DNA of 64,000 bases from Helicoverpa zea (GCF_022581195.2 NC_061460.1:10017501-10081500), one strand, 5' to 3'; shown: positions 22,201 to 37,200, counted from the first letter of the stretch. The notes: generated by a model from the sequence alone, not told the origin. Translations and numbers: made by a program.

Positions 22201-25200
22201 CACTGGCTGGTAAAAAACCAGACAATTATAATAACAAGTACTATTGTACAGTAAAGTTGTACCTTCAAGGCTGGCGAGTTTATTGGTGAAGCATCTGCCC
22301 AGTTGAAGATTATTTAAAATGCTTTGTATTTCCGTGGGAAAAACGGATTGTGTTCAATTTGGGTAGCAAAACAAGATAGATATCGTCGTTAGAAGTGCAG
22401 ATTTTGAGTTTAACTATGAGGATAGACTATCTATGGTAGACGGACTTTTCAATCAAATTCATTAGTTTTTATGTGCATTATTCGCCTTATTTTTTCATGT
22501 TATGACTATTTTGTCTATCTTATCGTACTTTGTCTTTTTTCCGTCTGGCTTCACCTATCAAAACTCACATAACTTTTAAACAGATCCAAAGACCAACTAT
22601 CCCCATCATTCTATAAACATGAAAAGGTTCTCACCACTAACCATTGTAAGGCTGTACACATCGCAATACCCTACCATACATGTGTGTGTTTGCACGTCTG
22701 TGTGTATGTATGTGTGGGGTGTTCGACATTGCAAGGTGAACAGGGCGGGTACATGACCCGAGTCCTGCGCAAAAACCTTCGCACACAGCTGAGTCGCCCG
22801 GTGCACCGGTGTACGAGAATAATGTACAATGGTGACGTGTCTGGATGTCTCTTGGGATAGGCCGGTAATTTTATTAACCGACTTCCCAAACAGAAGGTCC
22901 TCAAGTCGGATCTTTGCTTTAACTTAATGAGAAATATCAAAGAAACAGAGCAAAAAATATCTATCATGTAGAAAATACAAAGCAGGTTGTGGCGACGCCA
23001 TTAAAAACTGCTTAGACATTCATATAAATTTCAACGCGTCTCCATCCGGTTTTCAATATTCATTAGAAGAGTAAATGTTCGAAAGAGGAAGCCCACATCC
23101 ACAGCGCTAGGTAGAATCTCTAGCCGTACTGTTGACCGGTTTTTTATGTGAAATCATCGTACGCGGGACCATTCGTACCACATTCCGAACGTGCTCGATC
23201 ATACATTGACGTATCTACGACGTGCGCATTCGTTTGCGCGCCTCGCCAAGCGAAACTGTATATATTAGCATTCGAAACTAGCCAACCTTTTGTGATAATA
23301 ATCGTAGGTCTGTACTTAATATTAATTGAAAAATTATGATCAAATTGTGGATTTTCAACTTCGAAAGTTGTGTCAAATTCGCAGTCAATTGTGACCAATT
23401 CGTAGTCGGCTGTGCTGTACAAAAGATATCAACGAGCGCTTGCTGATACAGAAATATTTTTAACCTTGAGATTTGACTTTATCTATACGTCTTAACAAAT
23501 GAATCAAATAATGTCTGTTTGTAGGTAATATTAAAATAACCTGTGCTATCCATCTCTTTTTCGGCTAATTGCTGAAATGGCTGGACTGGTGTAGCAGGGA
23601 GTAACTCAGGATAGCTAGGGTGAAGTCGTGAGGAACATTTGGTTGTCAATAAATTGATGATGGATAATTTGATATATTGCTGATACTAACATTCCTGTAA
23701 CGCGTAGTGCGACAAATCGCACTATTATCAAGCTTAATAATCCGTCAACGTGTCTTATGATCGTAACCGTCAACCATACATCAACAAACGCTTGCATAAA
23801 AAAGATCATACTTAATCATACTTGATCATACTTAAACCGAAACATTATTATTTTCTCAAAACATAATGTTTCTGTGGTGCATTAACTTCGTACGTAGTAA
23901 TAAACTCTCTAACTACAAGTTATGAGACTTAATGATTGGGTGTTTGTCGAAACTGCTGTGCTAGTGAGCGAAAGTCGGTAGACAATGCTTAGCAATAATT
24001 ACTGAGCGCCGAGATGAGGCGAAAGTGACCGATATTGACCATATGTGGAAACGTCGACTGTCAACGTTGTAACGTTAATATTTTACTTGAAAGCTTTTGT
24101 AAGCTATTATGCGGTATTCAACTTCACTTGTTTTTCCAATTGTTTAGTTTCTATAGTTGGTAGCTTTTTACTGGTACTTTCATATAGCAAAACTGTGAAG
24201 CTAAGCGCTGACTAACTTTGCATTTTTTAAACTCTCCAATATATTATGAAGTACAGATGTGTGCTAAAAGTGGGTTTTTGATGCTAAATATAGGTGCTAA
24301 ATGTTTTGGTTCCAGAAGTGTAGTACTCCTCGGTTTAAAGAGTAGTCGATCAAATATGTTGCGCATTATATCCTCATATTGTTTCTGTTTGCAAAAACAC
24401 AAACTATTATTCACACCTGCACATACTGAGACATGATCACCACCTATAATAATGTATGATTTAATATCTATAAGTATAATCATTCAATAATTCCAAGACG
24501 CACTAGGTCGAGTGTCATCTGTAAATCAATTGATCGATCATCGATTGTATCATAAATTGATCAATCATAACGACTCAAGTATGTGGTTATTGCTTAATGT
24601 AATTGCAGGCGTGTCTTTAACAACAGTTACCCGGGTAACTGGGTTGAGGAGGTCAGATAGGCAGTCGCTTCTTGTAAAACTCTGGTAACCAGCTGCATTC
24701 GGTTAGACTGGAAGCCGACCCCAACATAGTTGGGAAAAGGCTAGGCAGATGATCATGATATTAATTCAACAATGTGGCTATTGCTTAACGTACGTGTGTC
24801 TTAACATCGCGTGAGGGCTTAGACAATCGAGATTATTCGGACTTTAATCGATTGGATTCGAATAAGTTCGATAATCTTGCATTCTTGTGATGTAATAAAT
24901 GTCTTGGACACAAAGGTGAAAGAAAACATCTCGAGGAAACCTGGACTATAAAGCCTGCAATTGCACTCTGTTAATGCTCAATCCTTGTCTACGTGTGAGA
25001 AAGGTTGAGCACAGGCCCAGCATGATGATATCATCATCATCTTCCTGCCCTGTTCCCAAGTCATTTGGGGTCGGCGCAACATGTCTTTTTCTTCCATTCC
25101 TCTCTGTCAGACGTCATACATCCACTCCTTTCTGCTTCATGTCCTCTTTCAGGCAATCAATCCATCTTTTCCTCGGTCTACCTCTGCCTCTCCATCCCTC

Positions 25201-28200
25201 CACATTCATACTTAGCACACTCGGTATCATGATAAAGTTTTTGTATGTCAGGGGCTGTTCTTTACCATATACCATTGTATATCAAATATTTATTTACCTG
25301 TTTTATTAATTATAAAACTAATAGCATTCCTTCCTTGTTGGTTTAACAAAATGATTCTATTTACTTAAATGGCTCATTTGTTGTTTTATTTAATCTATGT
25401 GCTAAAGTTATCGAATAGGTTTGCAAATTAAATAGCTCAGCTTATAACAATAACAAGGAAAACCTTTTATTCTTAATTATAACAATTCAGATTTGTGAAT
25501 AATTGTGGAAAAATGTGAACTGATGAGGTAAATACGTGCTTATTGCGCAAACAACTGAGATAGATATGTAAATGCGTTGTAGCTAATTATACAAACACCT
25601 ACAACAGTAAGTATCCACGCACTGTAGACTAAACAGTCGGTCGACAGTATGACAATTTTTTTTAAAGAAAATCTTGATTCCTATCAATGTTTTCAGTCGG
25701 TCTTATACCGGCTAAATACCTGATCTTTGTATTGTCAAACAAATCAAATCATTTATTTCATGTAGACCTTTACAAGCACTTATGAACGTCAAAATTATAA
25801 ATAAGTTTGATTCTAGTTGCCCATTCCAAAAGTAGCTTCCTATGGAGAAGAACGGGCAAGAAACTTCATGGTTACTCTTTTTAAAAACATAAGTAATAGG
25901 TGTTACAGTTTGTATGTAATGTGCGTACTCATCTTTATACTGATTTATGAGCCCAAACAAACGATCGGGCAACTAAAAGTTTGCGATATGCTGGTACTAT
26001 TAATTGTCGTATTCAGGATTGCGATCAAACCGGCCCGAGTATTGTATTCCGGTAATTGGTAAACTTGTGAAATGTGGTCAACTTGAATTATTGCTGTATT
26101 ATGTAAGGTGAAAGGTGCGTGCAAACATTGCGATTTTCATGTTAAGTAATTATGTATTGACATAATGACATTATTTCCAAACCGTATTATAATTTTTGAG
26201 TATTAATTTCCTGTAATAAACTGGCAACATTAACACGTTAAACGAAAATATTGAATACGGAAGGTTTTACTACATTCAATTAACTGCATATTTGTTTTAC
26301 GAAAGCATGTGTTGCATCGCGATTAATCCATCAAATCGATTAACCAAGGAATGCGAGAATGTCCGATACAATTTCACATTTATAGCAAAGAACTTCGCAG
26401 GATATATTTCAAGTTTCTCCGTCACACCTTCCACAGCTGCAATAAATATAACTTTCTTTGCACTTTCCCATCGATAATCGTAATCGGATAGCTTAGTCGA
26501 TTCTATAAAAACGACGATCGATGAACTCCAGTCGGCTTGTTACCATTTACTCCAAACCCATGGTTTCTGTTAGAAAACTTTCATACATTTCTTCTACTTG
26601 AGTGTAAAAACAATTGTGTATAGTATCAAAATTCTTCTCTGTACTTAAAATCTTTTGCAGCTCAGGGAAGGATTTACATATTATTTTTAAAGAAATGTTG
26701 TTTTCGCTTTGTTGGGAAGGAATTTGTGGAGCTGTTTCACCGTATCTGTAATAAATATAACTTTTTTTGCACTTTCCCATCGATAATCGTAATCGGATAG
26801 CTTAGTCGATTCTATAAAAACGACGATCGATGAACTCCAGTCGAGTTGAAGAAACGTCTCGCTCCGTTGACTGATCGCTCCGATGATCTTGATGCTAGTG
26901 TTTTGTAGCAAAAAGCTAATGATCTCTCATTACTTCGAGTAGGGAATAAACTAATAATAATACTTTAATAATTGGATAAGTTTTTTACTTAATCTCAGGT
27001 TTTTCAGTGTAAGCTTGCTTGAATCTTGGGAAGCAAACTGAGGTTGTCCAATGTAGGTACGAGCGTTGATCGATTTCAGAAACCTGGTTTTTAAATTGAG
27101 AATGTGCTATGAAGTTCCAGCCGAAGGTGCTATTCTTGGGCACGAGGTCACACATATTTAGTTGTCAAGTGCAAGTTTTTAAAGGTGCCAGTAAAACAAT
27201 AACGAATCGAAGCGTCTGGAGTCGTGGATCGTGGAGTGGTCTATTTGGAGACAATATGCTGAACTGAAGTAATCAATAAAGTAAAGAGTTCTGTAGCCAT
27301 AGTAGATTCCGTGTTACATGACATAGTTTGTACATAAATCAAGTATAAAAGAGACATATAGTAATTGAATTCTGCCTACATAAGCGATTAACTTCAACAC
27401 GAGCATTAACAAACAATCTCACGCGTGCGCAGTTCTCATAGTATTAATGTCAGCGTATTATGATTGCGTCGTTTTCTCAAGATGTGACGTCACTGTCACC
27501 CCTCCCCCTGCTCCCCTCAGCTTCCCCTCTCGTCCCCGCAGCCACCGGGAAGTCATTACAACCAGTTTGATGGAATGTGCTATCTCTGATGGTCTCCGTA
27601 TTCATCCATTGTCGGGGTTTTTGTTGACCTTATTGTTTCTTGATCTTACAAAGAAAGTGGGTACTTTATATACGTGTATACTTTGGTTATTGTCGTCTTT
27701 GTAGCGGGAAATGATGTTTGTTTGATTGATAGATAAGTGTTGACGTCAGTATCTCGAGAACTTAGCTGAATACCGTGAAGTGATGGACCGCTTTTGTTGA
27801 GATCTCTGAAACAATGAAGATGTAGGTATGTTGCTTTATCTTAGAAGCAGACATTCCGCTGCACTATTTTATCCTCACCTTTGACTTACCTGACGGTATG
27901 CATTTCTTATAAATGCCGAATGACTCATTACTAGTTCTTAAAAACTTTAGCAACAACGCAAGCAGGTTTGCACGCAAAACCGGATAGTTTTATCAGTGTC
28001 ACAGAAACTTCCAATCATAAGACTGACGAAAAACGACACTATCCGAGTAGTAGAAACAAGAGTTGAAAACTATCGTTTGGTACAAGATTCCTCCCTTAAA
28101 ATCCATATTTATGATATGGATTTTGTATTCTTTTATGGAGACTCGTCTAATATCTTTTTTACCCGACTCGAAGGTAACGTGTCCACAAGACTGGATTTTG

Positions 28201-31200
28201 AACAAATGAAGCACGAAGTAAGATGTCGCACCCTTCAAGAAGACAGACAAGAACGTGGTGTAATACAAAGTAATAGACTCTTGAACTTACAACTTTTACC
28301 GTCATATTTTGATGACATTTTACCCTAATTATAGAAGGTTTAATAATGAGTTTGAACGCGTTTAACTAAAAGTCTTTCTTAACAGAACAAGTAATACAAC
28401 TTTACCTAAAGGCAAATAGCGTTTAGTTAGTACACTTGTCAGCTGTAGATGTTTGACCGCGTTAGACGCGTCAGGGCACCTTGCTGACCGCCCATATCTA
28501 CTTTCTAATGAGCTAAATAATATAACGTATGTTCTAAGGTGTGACAGACATACGGTTTAACAATAGAACATGGAATATCGATTAGAAGAGATGATACACT
28601 AAAAATATGTGGGTCGAATATTCAGAATTATGTGTCAAGACCAATGTTGAATGTAAACAGGAAAATATCGAACAAATTAGTGGTAAATTCGTAGTAACTT
28701 GACTGGTTTATATAAAATTATAACACCTGTTAACCGAATCATGGAAAATTTGTATCAGGACTACCATCATCTGTAAATATATTCTAAAGTAAATCAATAC
28801 CTGATCAAACGAGGCAGGCAACGAAATAAAACTTCCAAAAGCCAAAAAACTGTGGACATTCCAATCAATTCCTCCTCCAACGATGTAGGCAATAAAATAA
28901 AACTCCCAAAATCTTAAAATTCCTAAACCATCCTCAGCTACGTAGGTAAATTCCCGACTTCGTCCATGAATGCCCTTGGAGGCAATCAATCCGTTCCGGC
29001 CTTCGGTCCTGGAGGCCTCGTGAGGAATGCGGCCCTCGACCAGTTTCCTATAATTATGTGGCACTACCGCTCAACTGCGGGGTATTGTGGCCGTTAGACC
29101 ACGATCATAATTGCCTTTTAATTACACTATACATTGATCCTAATGGTCTAACGATTTTGGGATTTTTGTTGTGTTTAGCCTGTTTTTGTAATCGATTCTC
29201 TGTTGTTTTTAGAGACAACGTATCTCAATCTGTCAAACTTCAATAGATTTTAAACCTAATCACAATAGTGGAAGGTAATGTTCGATTGATAAAATCTGAC
29301 AAATTCGAATAGGTTGTCCTGCTAGCTTTGCGCCGACCCCAAATGACTTGGGTACAGAGCAGGAAGATGATGATGATGATGACCTGCTCGTGGCTATATA
29401 AACTTCATTATAAATATTTATCCTGAAATATCAAGAGAAATATGAAGTTATATTTAATGTAGGGTGAATGTTCGTGCACAAATGCAAGTCTTAAAATAGT
29501 CATGCAAAATGTCGCCCACGTTCTATCGTGTAAAGGCCTACAGATTGTTTCTGTTGAACGCATAGTTTGTATATTCTTTAATATTTGTACTAGATGTTTC
29601 GCCCGGGTTTACCCGTTTCTAAAGGCAACTTCTCATACCCAGATAAAATATAGATTATGTCACCCAGGGATAGGTGTAGTTTTACGACTGTGGAAGAATT
29701 CTTCAGTTTGGTTCATTAGTTTTGGAGCCTGTGGGAACAAACTAACAAAAAAAAAAGAGAATTGCGTAAAGCTCATGTTTAGCAGAATTCATATTTAAAT
29801 GTGCTTTGGATGTTTGCAAGAAGTAAATCTTAATTACGCAAGAGTTTAGAACAGTAGTCTGCATAGGAATACAAACCAACAAAAGCTGACACCAAAACTG
29901 AAATGCTTATGGACCAATACAGCCCTTTATGGAGACTTCTAAGTCAGTCTGCTGCGATTTTACTGCTGCTAATTTTGCTTCGAAAACCTCACACTTTGAT
30001 TTATAAATCTAAACTGACCATACTTTTTGTATTGTTGCAGAACTACGCCGCGGAGAACTCGGCGGGCAACTCGCAGTCGATCCTGGATAGTCTCAACAAC
30101 AAATACTACTACTACACGCGGACGCGGGGGCTGTTCCGCATCTGCTATCCTAAGGAGAGACCGCCTTCAGGTAAATAAACAAATCTGTTTCACCCGTGCC
30201 CCGAGGTGAGTATAGACTACAACATTTTCTGGAGCATTTATGTGTAATGTAACGTTCTAGCGAATGGTACAATACAGGCAAAAGCTCAGGCTCCAAAGCA
30301 TTTCTATGTAATGTAACGTTCGTGCGAATGCTCAGCGTTATGTTACGGGTGCTCACAGTCTATGCGTCTTTCGTCTCTCTCCTTCCGCGTCATCCCACAA
30401 CCGCGCATCGCCCGCATTTGGCTGTACGATATGTTACCAATTCGCTCGACGAAATGTTAAGCACACCAATATGCTCGTTGGTTTGTAACAAACAGGCGAG
30501 CGTGCTCGACGTTTTGTTCGTAAAAAGGATGCTATACTAGAACATCTCATAGAGCGGCTCGTTGTTTTGTTACAAGTAAATGTTGCAGTCTATACTCACC
30601 TGAAGGAACCACCAAGGGCTACATTACTTCCAAGTTTCATTAATATCTATTTAGTTGTTTTAACGCAAATATTAATGGTCAATGTATGGGCGGGTTCAGA
30701 GACAAAAGAGATGATGGAATATAGAGTATTCGATAGATAGCTATTCTCAAGGATAGAGCGAAGTGGAGAGAAGAAAAAAAATACTGAACCACTCCAATGG
30801 ATTTTTATTTGGTGTCCAATGCGATATTTTGACGCACAATTACATGCAGATGTCAAAATCCTCGTATGTAAAAACTGGTTTACAAAATATGCAGTCGCAT
30901 TTTACGCTTCAATAAGACATTGTCTACTAATATTAGTTTTGTACTGACAAGGCTAACACCACATTAATGCGATTGTATCAAAGTTACGATATTTCATTAT
31001 TTATCATTAGCAACGTGTTGATCATGTGCTCATTTCGTACCATTCACTAATATACTAAATCCGTCTACTAGGCATTAGTCACAGTTATATTCGAACCTTG
31101 TATCTTGTATTGGACTTGGGCTAGCATCTAAAACAAATACTGGTTTATAAGTAGTACCTATTATCTCCACAGGATATGTTATTGAGGTTTTATTTTTAAT

Positions 31201-34200
31201 TATTGGTTCATTGATGCTTTGTTACTATTTATTACTAGCTATTAGTTTCTCTCGTCACGGGGAAACTTCTGCCCATACCCGTAGCTTTAAAACAGTGAAA
31301 GAATCTATCAAAATAGTTCAGTACTTTCGGAGCCCAGAGTACAAACAAACAGCATTTCATCTTTATTATACCAGTCGAGATTAGAAGTACAATAGAAAAC
31401 TATTATATGGGTGTTCAGAATGTGGTCTTCTGAGTCCGTTATTGTTTGCATGTCTATCGATCGATCGTCTTTTTGTTTTCCTGTTGACCAATTCATATTC
31501 CACCATTACTTTTTGTCCTCAAAAGCAAGATATTTAACAGCTACAAACTTCTTGTTTCTTGCTCCAATCGCATTCACCTGTAAAGATAACCACACAAACG
31601 ATTATATCTCATCTATTGATGCAATGTTGTTGTTCTATGTTCATACACATGTTGAGCTAAATAACTTACCACCCACTAAACGCATTGATGATTGGAAGCA
31701 TCCGAGAAATTCACTCAAACAGTTACTTTATGTTTTATCTAATTGTTCTTACTTTATAACCATGATTATCTATTGGCGTATTAATGTACATACGCAAAGG
31801 ATTATGAATCCTATTCGCTTGATATAGGGTCTATAATTGCATGTGTGATATCTTGATCAGGGCACGCATTTTGTCAGTTACAGTCATTGGAATATATACT
31901 CTGTTTATGCGCCTGTAAGGTGCATATTCGCGTGTGATGTGTACTGGTCAGTTGTAGTACGGTAAAGACTGTCGGTAGTCATCTAACTGTGAGGAACAAT
32001 AATGGTTCTGCTGTGAACAAGAACTGAAACATCTGGGTTACTTACCGTTCGAGTGCATCGTTAGTCATGAATCTCTATATATTCTGTAATGGCATTCAGT
32101 ATTGAGAACTTGTGTAGTAATTGGATATTTCATTTTTTCGAGAGCATAAAGATTATGGTACTTATTAAGTGTTGGATAAATGAGAGCTTTTCATATCTTT
32201 CAAATATGTTAGGAGATTTCCTCTTTGCCATATTTTCAGGTATTCTTAGTCAAATTCCATCTGGGTGTTTAACTTTAAATATAAAATTGTTTAGGTATTC
32301 CATTGTAAAAACATCTAAGCAATTATATTACTAATTGTAATAAACGAACAATGTTTATAAACGCAATTAAAATTAAATTTCGCTGTGATACCATCAGCGT
32401 ATTTAATTTTATGAAACATAAACTTAATCTTGACTTTCTAGATTTATTCACTTCAATTTACATATAATTCATGTTTTTATTGCTCAAATTAGTTTCTAAG
32501 ATGCATAATTAATAAAGTCTTTGTTAGAAGAAAGATTTAAACTACAATAATTCTATTGTACCAGAAGACAAATGCCACCTTCTGTATTTAATCGAAACAT
32601 ATTCAAGAATTCGTCAAGGTAAATGCAGGAATTCTGTCTGTATATAAATGAATGATCAACGCGACATATCGGGCTGTCTCCAAAGTCACATACAATGTCA
32701 CACCTTGAACTCTCTACATTAAAGATTTGCGCATCGCTTCCGCTGACCTGGCCATTCGAAAGTGTAGCCTTAATTAAATTTCATATATTCCACACATACA
32801 GCCCGCCATATAGGCAGTACTTTATATTGCTATGGCAACTATTTGAACTACTATTTTCGTTTTTCTAAGGTCGAACGTGGTTGCAGAAGTTTTTAGTTGC
32901 ATATTAATTGGCAGTAATTCGTGTTCCTCTGCCTAATTGTGGGTGACTTTCGAGATAATTTAAATAGTGTCCAATTTTAGTTTGTGAATTGAAATTCCGA
33001 TGGTGTACAGTAATTTTGTTTATGAATGAGATGGAATTCGGTGAATAACGTTTGTATTGATTGATCACACAGATGTTGAAGCATCCATTCATGCGAAGTT
33101 GGCCATTTTAAGAATGGATTGGACATTGTTTACGTAAATGAATTTTGAAAACGCGTTGTTTTAGGAATAGACAACTTCTGTTAAGTATATGGGCACTGAC
33201 ATTGGACGTCCTTAATTTAAGAAGCCATTAACTAACGAGTATTATAAAACCCCACATATCATAATTAATTAATAGATTAATCTAAACACATTGCGACATT
33301 ATGAATCAGAAGGCTCGATATGAAAAATTCCATCACGTTATAGGCAATCTTAGTCAAGCTCTGTGTCTATAAAAAGAGATAAAGAGAATATTTAATTTTC
33401 TATCTTTAAATAGATGATATGTGCTCACAATACGTGATTGTAGAGATGTGCATGATTCTCCAAGGCTAGGCCGCATGGTAACAGCACGTTTAAGTCTTGC
33501 ACCTTCATGGTAATTGTAATGCTAACTCACACATTTGTATGAATGAGCACAGATTTAGATGTAACGAGAGGTCGAAATGATGGTCTTATTTTGAATCGGC
33601 ATGTATTACATTCAATAGTTGACATCTTTTAGTTAGAATAGCTAGTCTAACAGGGGGAAATTGGATGAACTCCTCAAGATATTACGAGGAGTTTTGTTTA
33701 AGGCTTTGTAGTTATTCTTGCTAGATTAGAGAGATAGTCATTAACACTAACATTAACATTACAGGCTTGATTTCGTGCATTCTTGGAAAATTTATTAAAT
33801 TATCTTAATAGTTAAATTAATTAAAGGTTGTCGCCCTCACATTAGTTGATATCATCTTTTAAACATCCAATATTTGTGACAGAGTTAACTGACATAAGAC
33901 CTTCTTTCGCTTAGCCTTTGACAGTTTAAAGTGACTCATTCCCAAATCTATTTGAAACATTCGAATATAATTATGGTAAAGTAGCAATAAGCGGAAACTA
34001 GCTACATATTAGTGAATGTTGCAATAGCCAATACTGTGTCTAATAGACAATGGGTGCGGAACCCGCGAACGCACCGAGGTTGAGGCCTTGACTCCATGCC
34101 TTCAAACTTTGCTGTTTATTGCCATATTGTTATAAAGAAAACAATGGTCAGAGGAAATGGGAATGTGCGTTTGCTTTGACATTAACGTTATCAGACGTGC

Positions 34201-37200
34201 TTAATGAAAAGAAGCTGCCAAAAGTATTAGTTATACCTATACTTATCAGGAACACCAAATCATCCAAGGCTTAGGATGCTTTGTAAAACATTCTACGATA
34301 CCGAAGGCTAGAGGGGTTTGTTGCTAGGAACGTGATTTGCGACCATTTAATTGAAAATGCAGAGTATAATTTTAAAGTAGACAAGTAGGTCCTTGGAGCA
34401 CCTAAAAGTACTTAGAGTACTTAAATGTCCGTGAATATAAACTAGCTATCTACTTAGAATTGCATTGCATGCTGTAGAAACAGTCAGTTGTAGTGAGCTT
34501 AACGTCGAATTCAAATCTAGGTTCTTGCTGACTAATTTATAAAATCCACCGACCCTGAAACTTAACCTAAGGGGTTAAGTTCAGAAGATCTGATACATAT
34601 CTAAGGAAAGTTACCATCGTAGCTTCTTTCCTGAATAAGACAGATACTTGATACCGGCCCCAGAGCGTCTACCAACCATCAGGCGATACACTAACACAAA
34701 AGTAAAAGTACATACACTACAATATATCAAAGACTAAACTTACTTGCCAAACACGTTATTGTCTCAAGTATCTGGTTCCGCGACAATAGTCGGTTAAGCA
34801 ACGGCCTGAATCCACATATAAGCGGCTAGGCAGCAATACTGTGTTTAATAGTTTCCAGTCATGCAAGCGAATCGTTTGGTAACCGGCCTTTTTAGACGTG
34901 TGAAAAAAAATTTTGATTGCTGGCTGGTTTTGTGGCTTCATTAGATTCGATTTTGTTTTTTTGATTTTTCAATTATCGAATGTAGGATGCTCCTTTTTCT
35001 TTCTTGCCAGAAAGTTTTTGCAGAGTTTGCATATCGATGGTCGAAACTCAAACAATCGAATCTAACGATACGATTATTTCTATATCTGTCTCATGAATAG
35101 TGATGAACTTATTCTTAATAGTCCCAGATTTGTATGTGTGACTTAAGATTCTGCCCTCTAGTCGATATTTAATGATACAAGTCATCAAGCCGAAGATTTT
35201 ATTCCCACAAAATCATGACTCTGCATTAGCTACACGGTCAATTGATGTTAACCTTTAAAAACAAAACAACGTAAACATGCATGCATAACATTATTATGCT
35301 TAGCCATGGCACCTTTTTTAATATCGTATGCATAATTACTATAATACCTAAGGTTATCATTGAAAATGACCTCAAAAAGTGTTAGACATACAATATTTTT
35401 AACCACACTTTAACGCAATTTTTTGTTGCCATTTTGTTCTAATGAATCATACTAAAATACAGTTTCTAACTCCTGTTTCATTGGTATCCTTCTCAATCAA
35501 TATTAATCATTGGACACCAGATGTAGGCCAATTGATAGTCGTTCGAAACTAGAGCAAGTGTCACGCCAAAACTCGTTTAATTGAGATTGATAGTCACTGC
35601 AAGTGCAGAAAGCGGCACTCGCGATCAACACACATCAAATCGATCAATTTACTCGCCAATTCTCCTCTCGATTATAACGAATCGATTACGATGATTCGTA
35701 AAGTTTAACATCAGAATCGATGGTCGCAGGTGAAATCTCTTGTGCCACTAAGTAACCGGTCCTGCGTCTTGTCTGACGGGGCGGTGCGCTTCGTGCCGAC
35801 GTGTTTTTTTTTTCTAAGATGGCCGGGAAGGTCGCGAGGGGACCGAACTGTTGAACAAAAACTCCGACGAAGCGCAGATGATGTTTATCTCTCGAACTGG
35901 GTGAAGATGTATTTGGGTTATGTTCAGACCAGTTTCTGTCTGTCATCTCTCTCAACTCAGTTTTGGCTTGCAGATTGCGAGATAATATTGAAGCTTGTTT
36001 GTACGGTTTTCCTCATTTTTCGTGGGTTTAAAACCTGTTTGGAGAAATTTTTGTTTTATTTTCACACAGCTTTATTTCAATCCCAATACATTTCAAACCT
36101 GTTTGCTTATTTCGGTGTTCAACATGACACAATGATCCTTATCTTTGTGTTTGATATCTAGAATAGTATGTATGTACAAAAGCCGTTTAGTAATTACAGA
36201 AGTATTCGTAAGGCTTGTTATGATAGATAGGATCGGCGTCTGGCTGTGTCTGAACAAAGAGATTTCGCAACGGACGGAATGCTGCTCGAGTCTTGTCCTA
36301 GCCTTATTTTCCCTTACCACTTTATTCGAATCACCTGTTCATACTACATTAGAACTACTACTGCTGTAATAACTGGTATTAATAAAAGCGAATAATGGGA
36401 TAGTAAAAATGAATTTACGATAATGATTCAAGCGAGTTATAAATTGATAAAGTAAAAGTAGTTTCATGAGTCATAAACATAACTCATTTGATGAGAAAAG
36501 TAAAGAGGTAACACATGCAGATTTCTCGTAATAATAAGCAATAGATTTTGTGTTGGCATTTGTTATTTATAGGCTTTTCTCAGGCGCTTTCCATTTATGT
36601 GGATATGGTGTGCTAGGTATTCTCAATATGATTTATTTCCAAGTAGTAGTTAGTTATGTGGTCATGTCGTGGTGGCCAAAATAGGTAAAGAAACAACTTT
36701 TCAAGTATGAGCGTGGGTTCGATTCCTGCTAACGCAAGTAAATAACGCAACTTTTCTCAACTCTTTTTGCAAGTATATATGTACTTTTTAAGTATATCTT
36801 GGTACTGTAGGTCCCGGCTGTCATTCAACATCTTTGGCAGTCGTTACGGGTAGTCAGAAGCCAGTAAGTCTGATAACCAGTCTTACCTTGAGATATGCGG
36901 TTGCCAGGGTAATTGAGTTGATGAGGTCAGAAAGACTGTCACTCCTTGTAAAACACTGGTACCTACAAAGCTGCATCCGATTAGACTGGAAGCCGACCGC
37001 AACGTAGTTGGGAACAGGCTAGGTAGATGGGATAATGTTGTACCTACTTACTTACCTATAAAAGTATGCTCTCTTTGACATTCAAAGCCACCTTTTCCTA
37101 CCTATGATTCAATGTTGATACAAAAATATTGTTAACTATCATGTCTGCATAACGTAGTGTTGATGAGTTATAGTAAACAAATCAAAGTTGTTGAAACATG

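Larger units (their letters stand above)
13271..30040 (+). other. Intron 1 of the claudin-like gene, rich in transposons
   Basis: This 16.8-kb stretch holds no supported gene. It contains a 400-bp MITE (19002-19403), a moth interspersed repeat (20030-20604), a 750-bp long-inverted-repeat element (21076-21825), SINE and LINE fragments (24604-24753, 25020-25240, 29325-29375), a 94-bp direct-repeat pair (26441-26843) and degenerate repeat remains (19590-19740, 29590-29740). Between these (13300-19000 and 21900-24600, for example) I see only AT-rich unique-looking DNA with short uninformative frames. Confidence 0.7.

Noticed and set aside
22671..22967. 98-codon minus-strand frame overlapping a TG-rich stretch
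   Set aside because: The frame includes microsatellite-derived His/Thr repeats (HTYTQTCKHTH) and has no recognisable domain.
28900..29110. Possible tRNA-like sequence (TGGTCTAACGGCC on the minus strand)
   Set aside because: An A-box-like motif is present but no B box GGTTCRANNCC or cloverleaf could be built. Not called as a tRNA.
31411..31827. 138-codon plus-strand open frame in intron 2
   Set aside because: AT-driven composition, no motif, no promoter or polyadenylation context, and partly overlapping repeat remains.
35686..36161. Open frames of 89 (minus) and 143 (plus) codons with a GC-richer core near 35760-35870
   Set aside because: No domain, no consistent codon bias and no matching splice sites. 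The plus frame becomes AT-rich and Phe/Leu/Ile-heavy, as random AT-rich DNA does.
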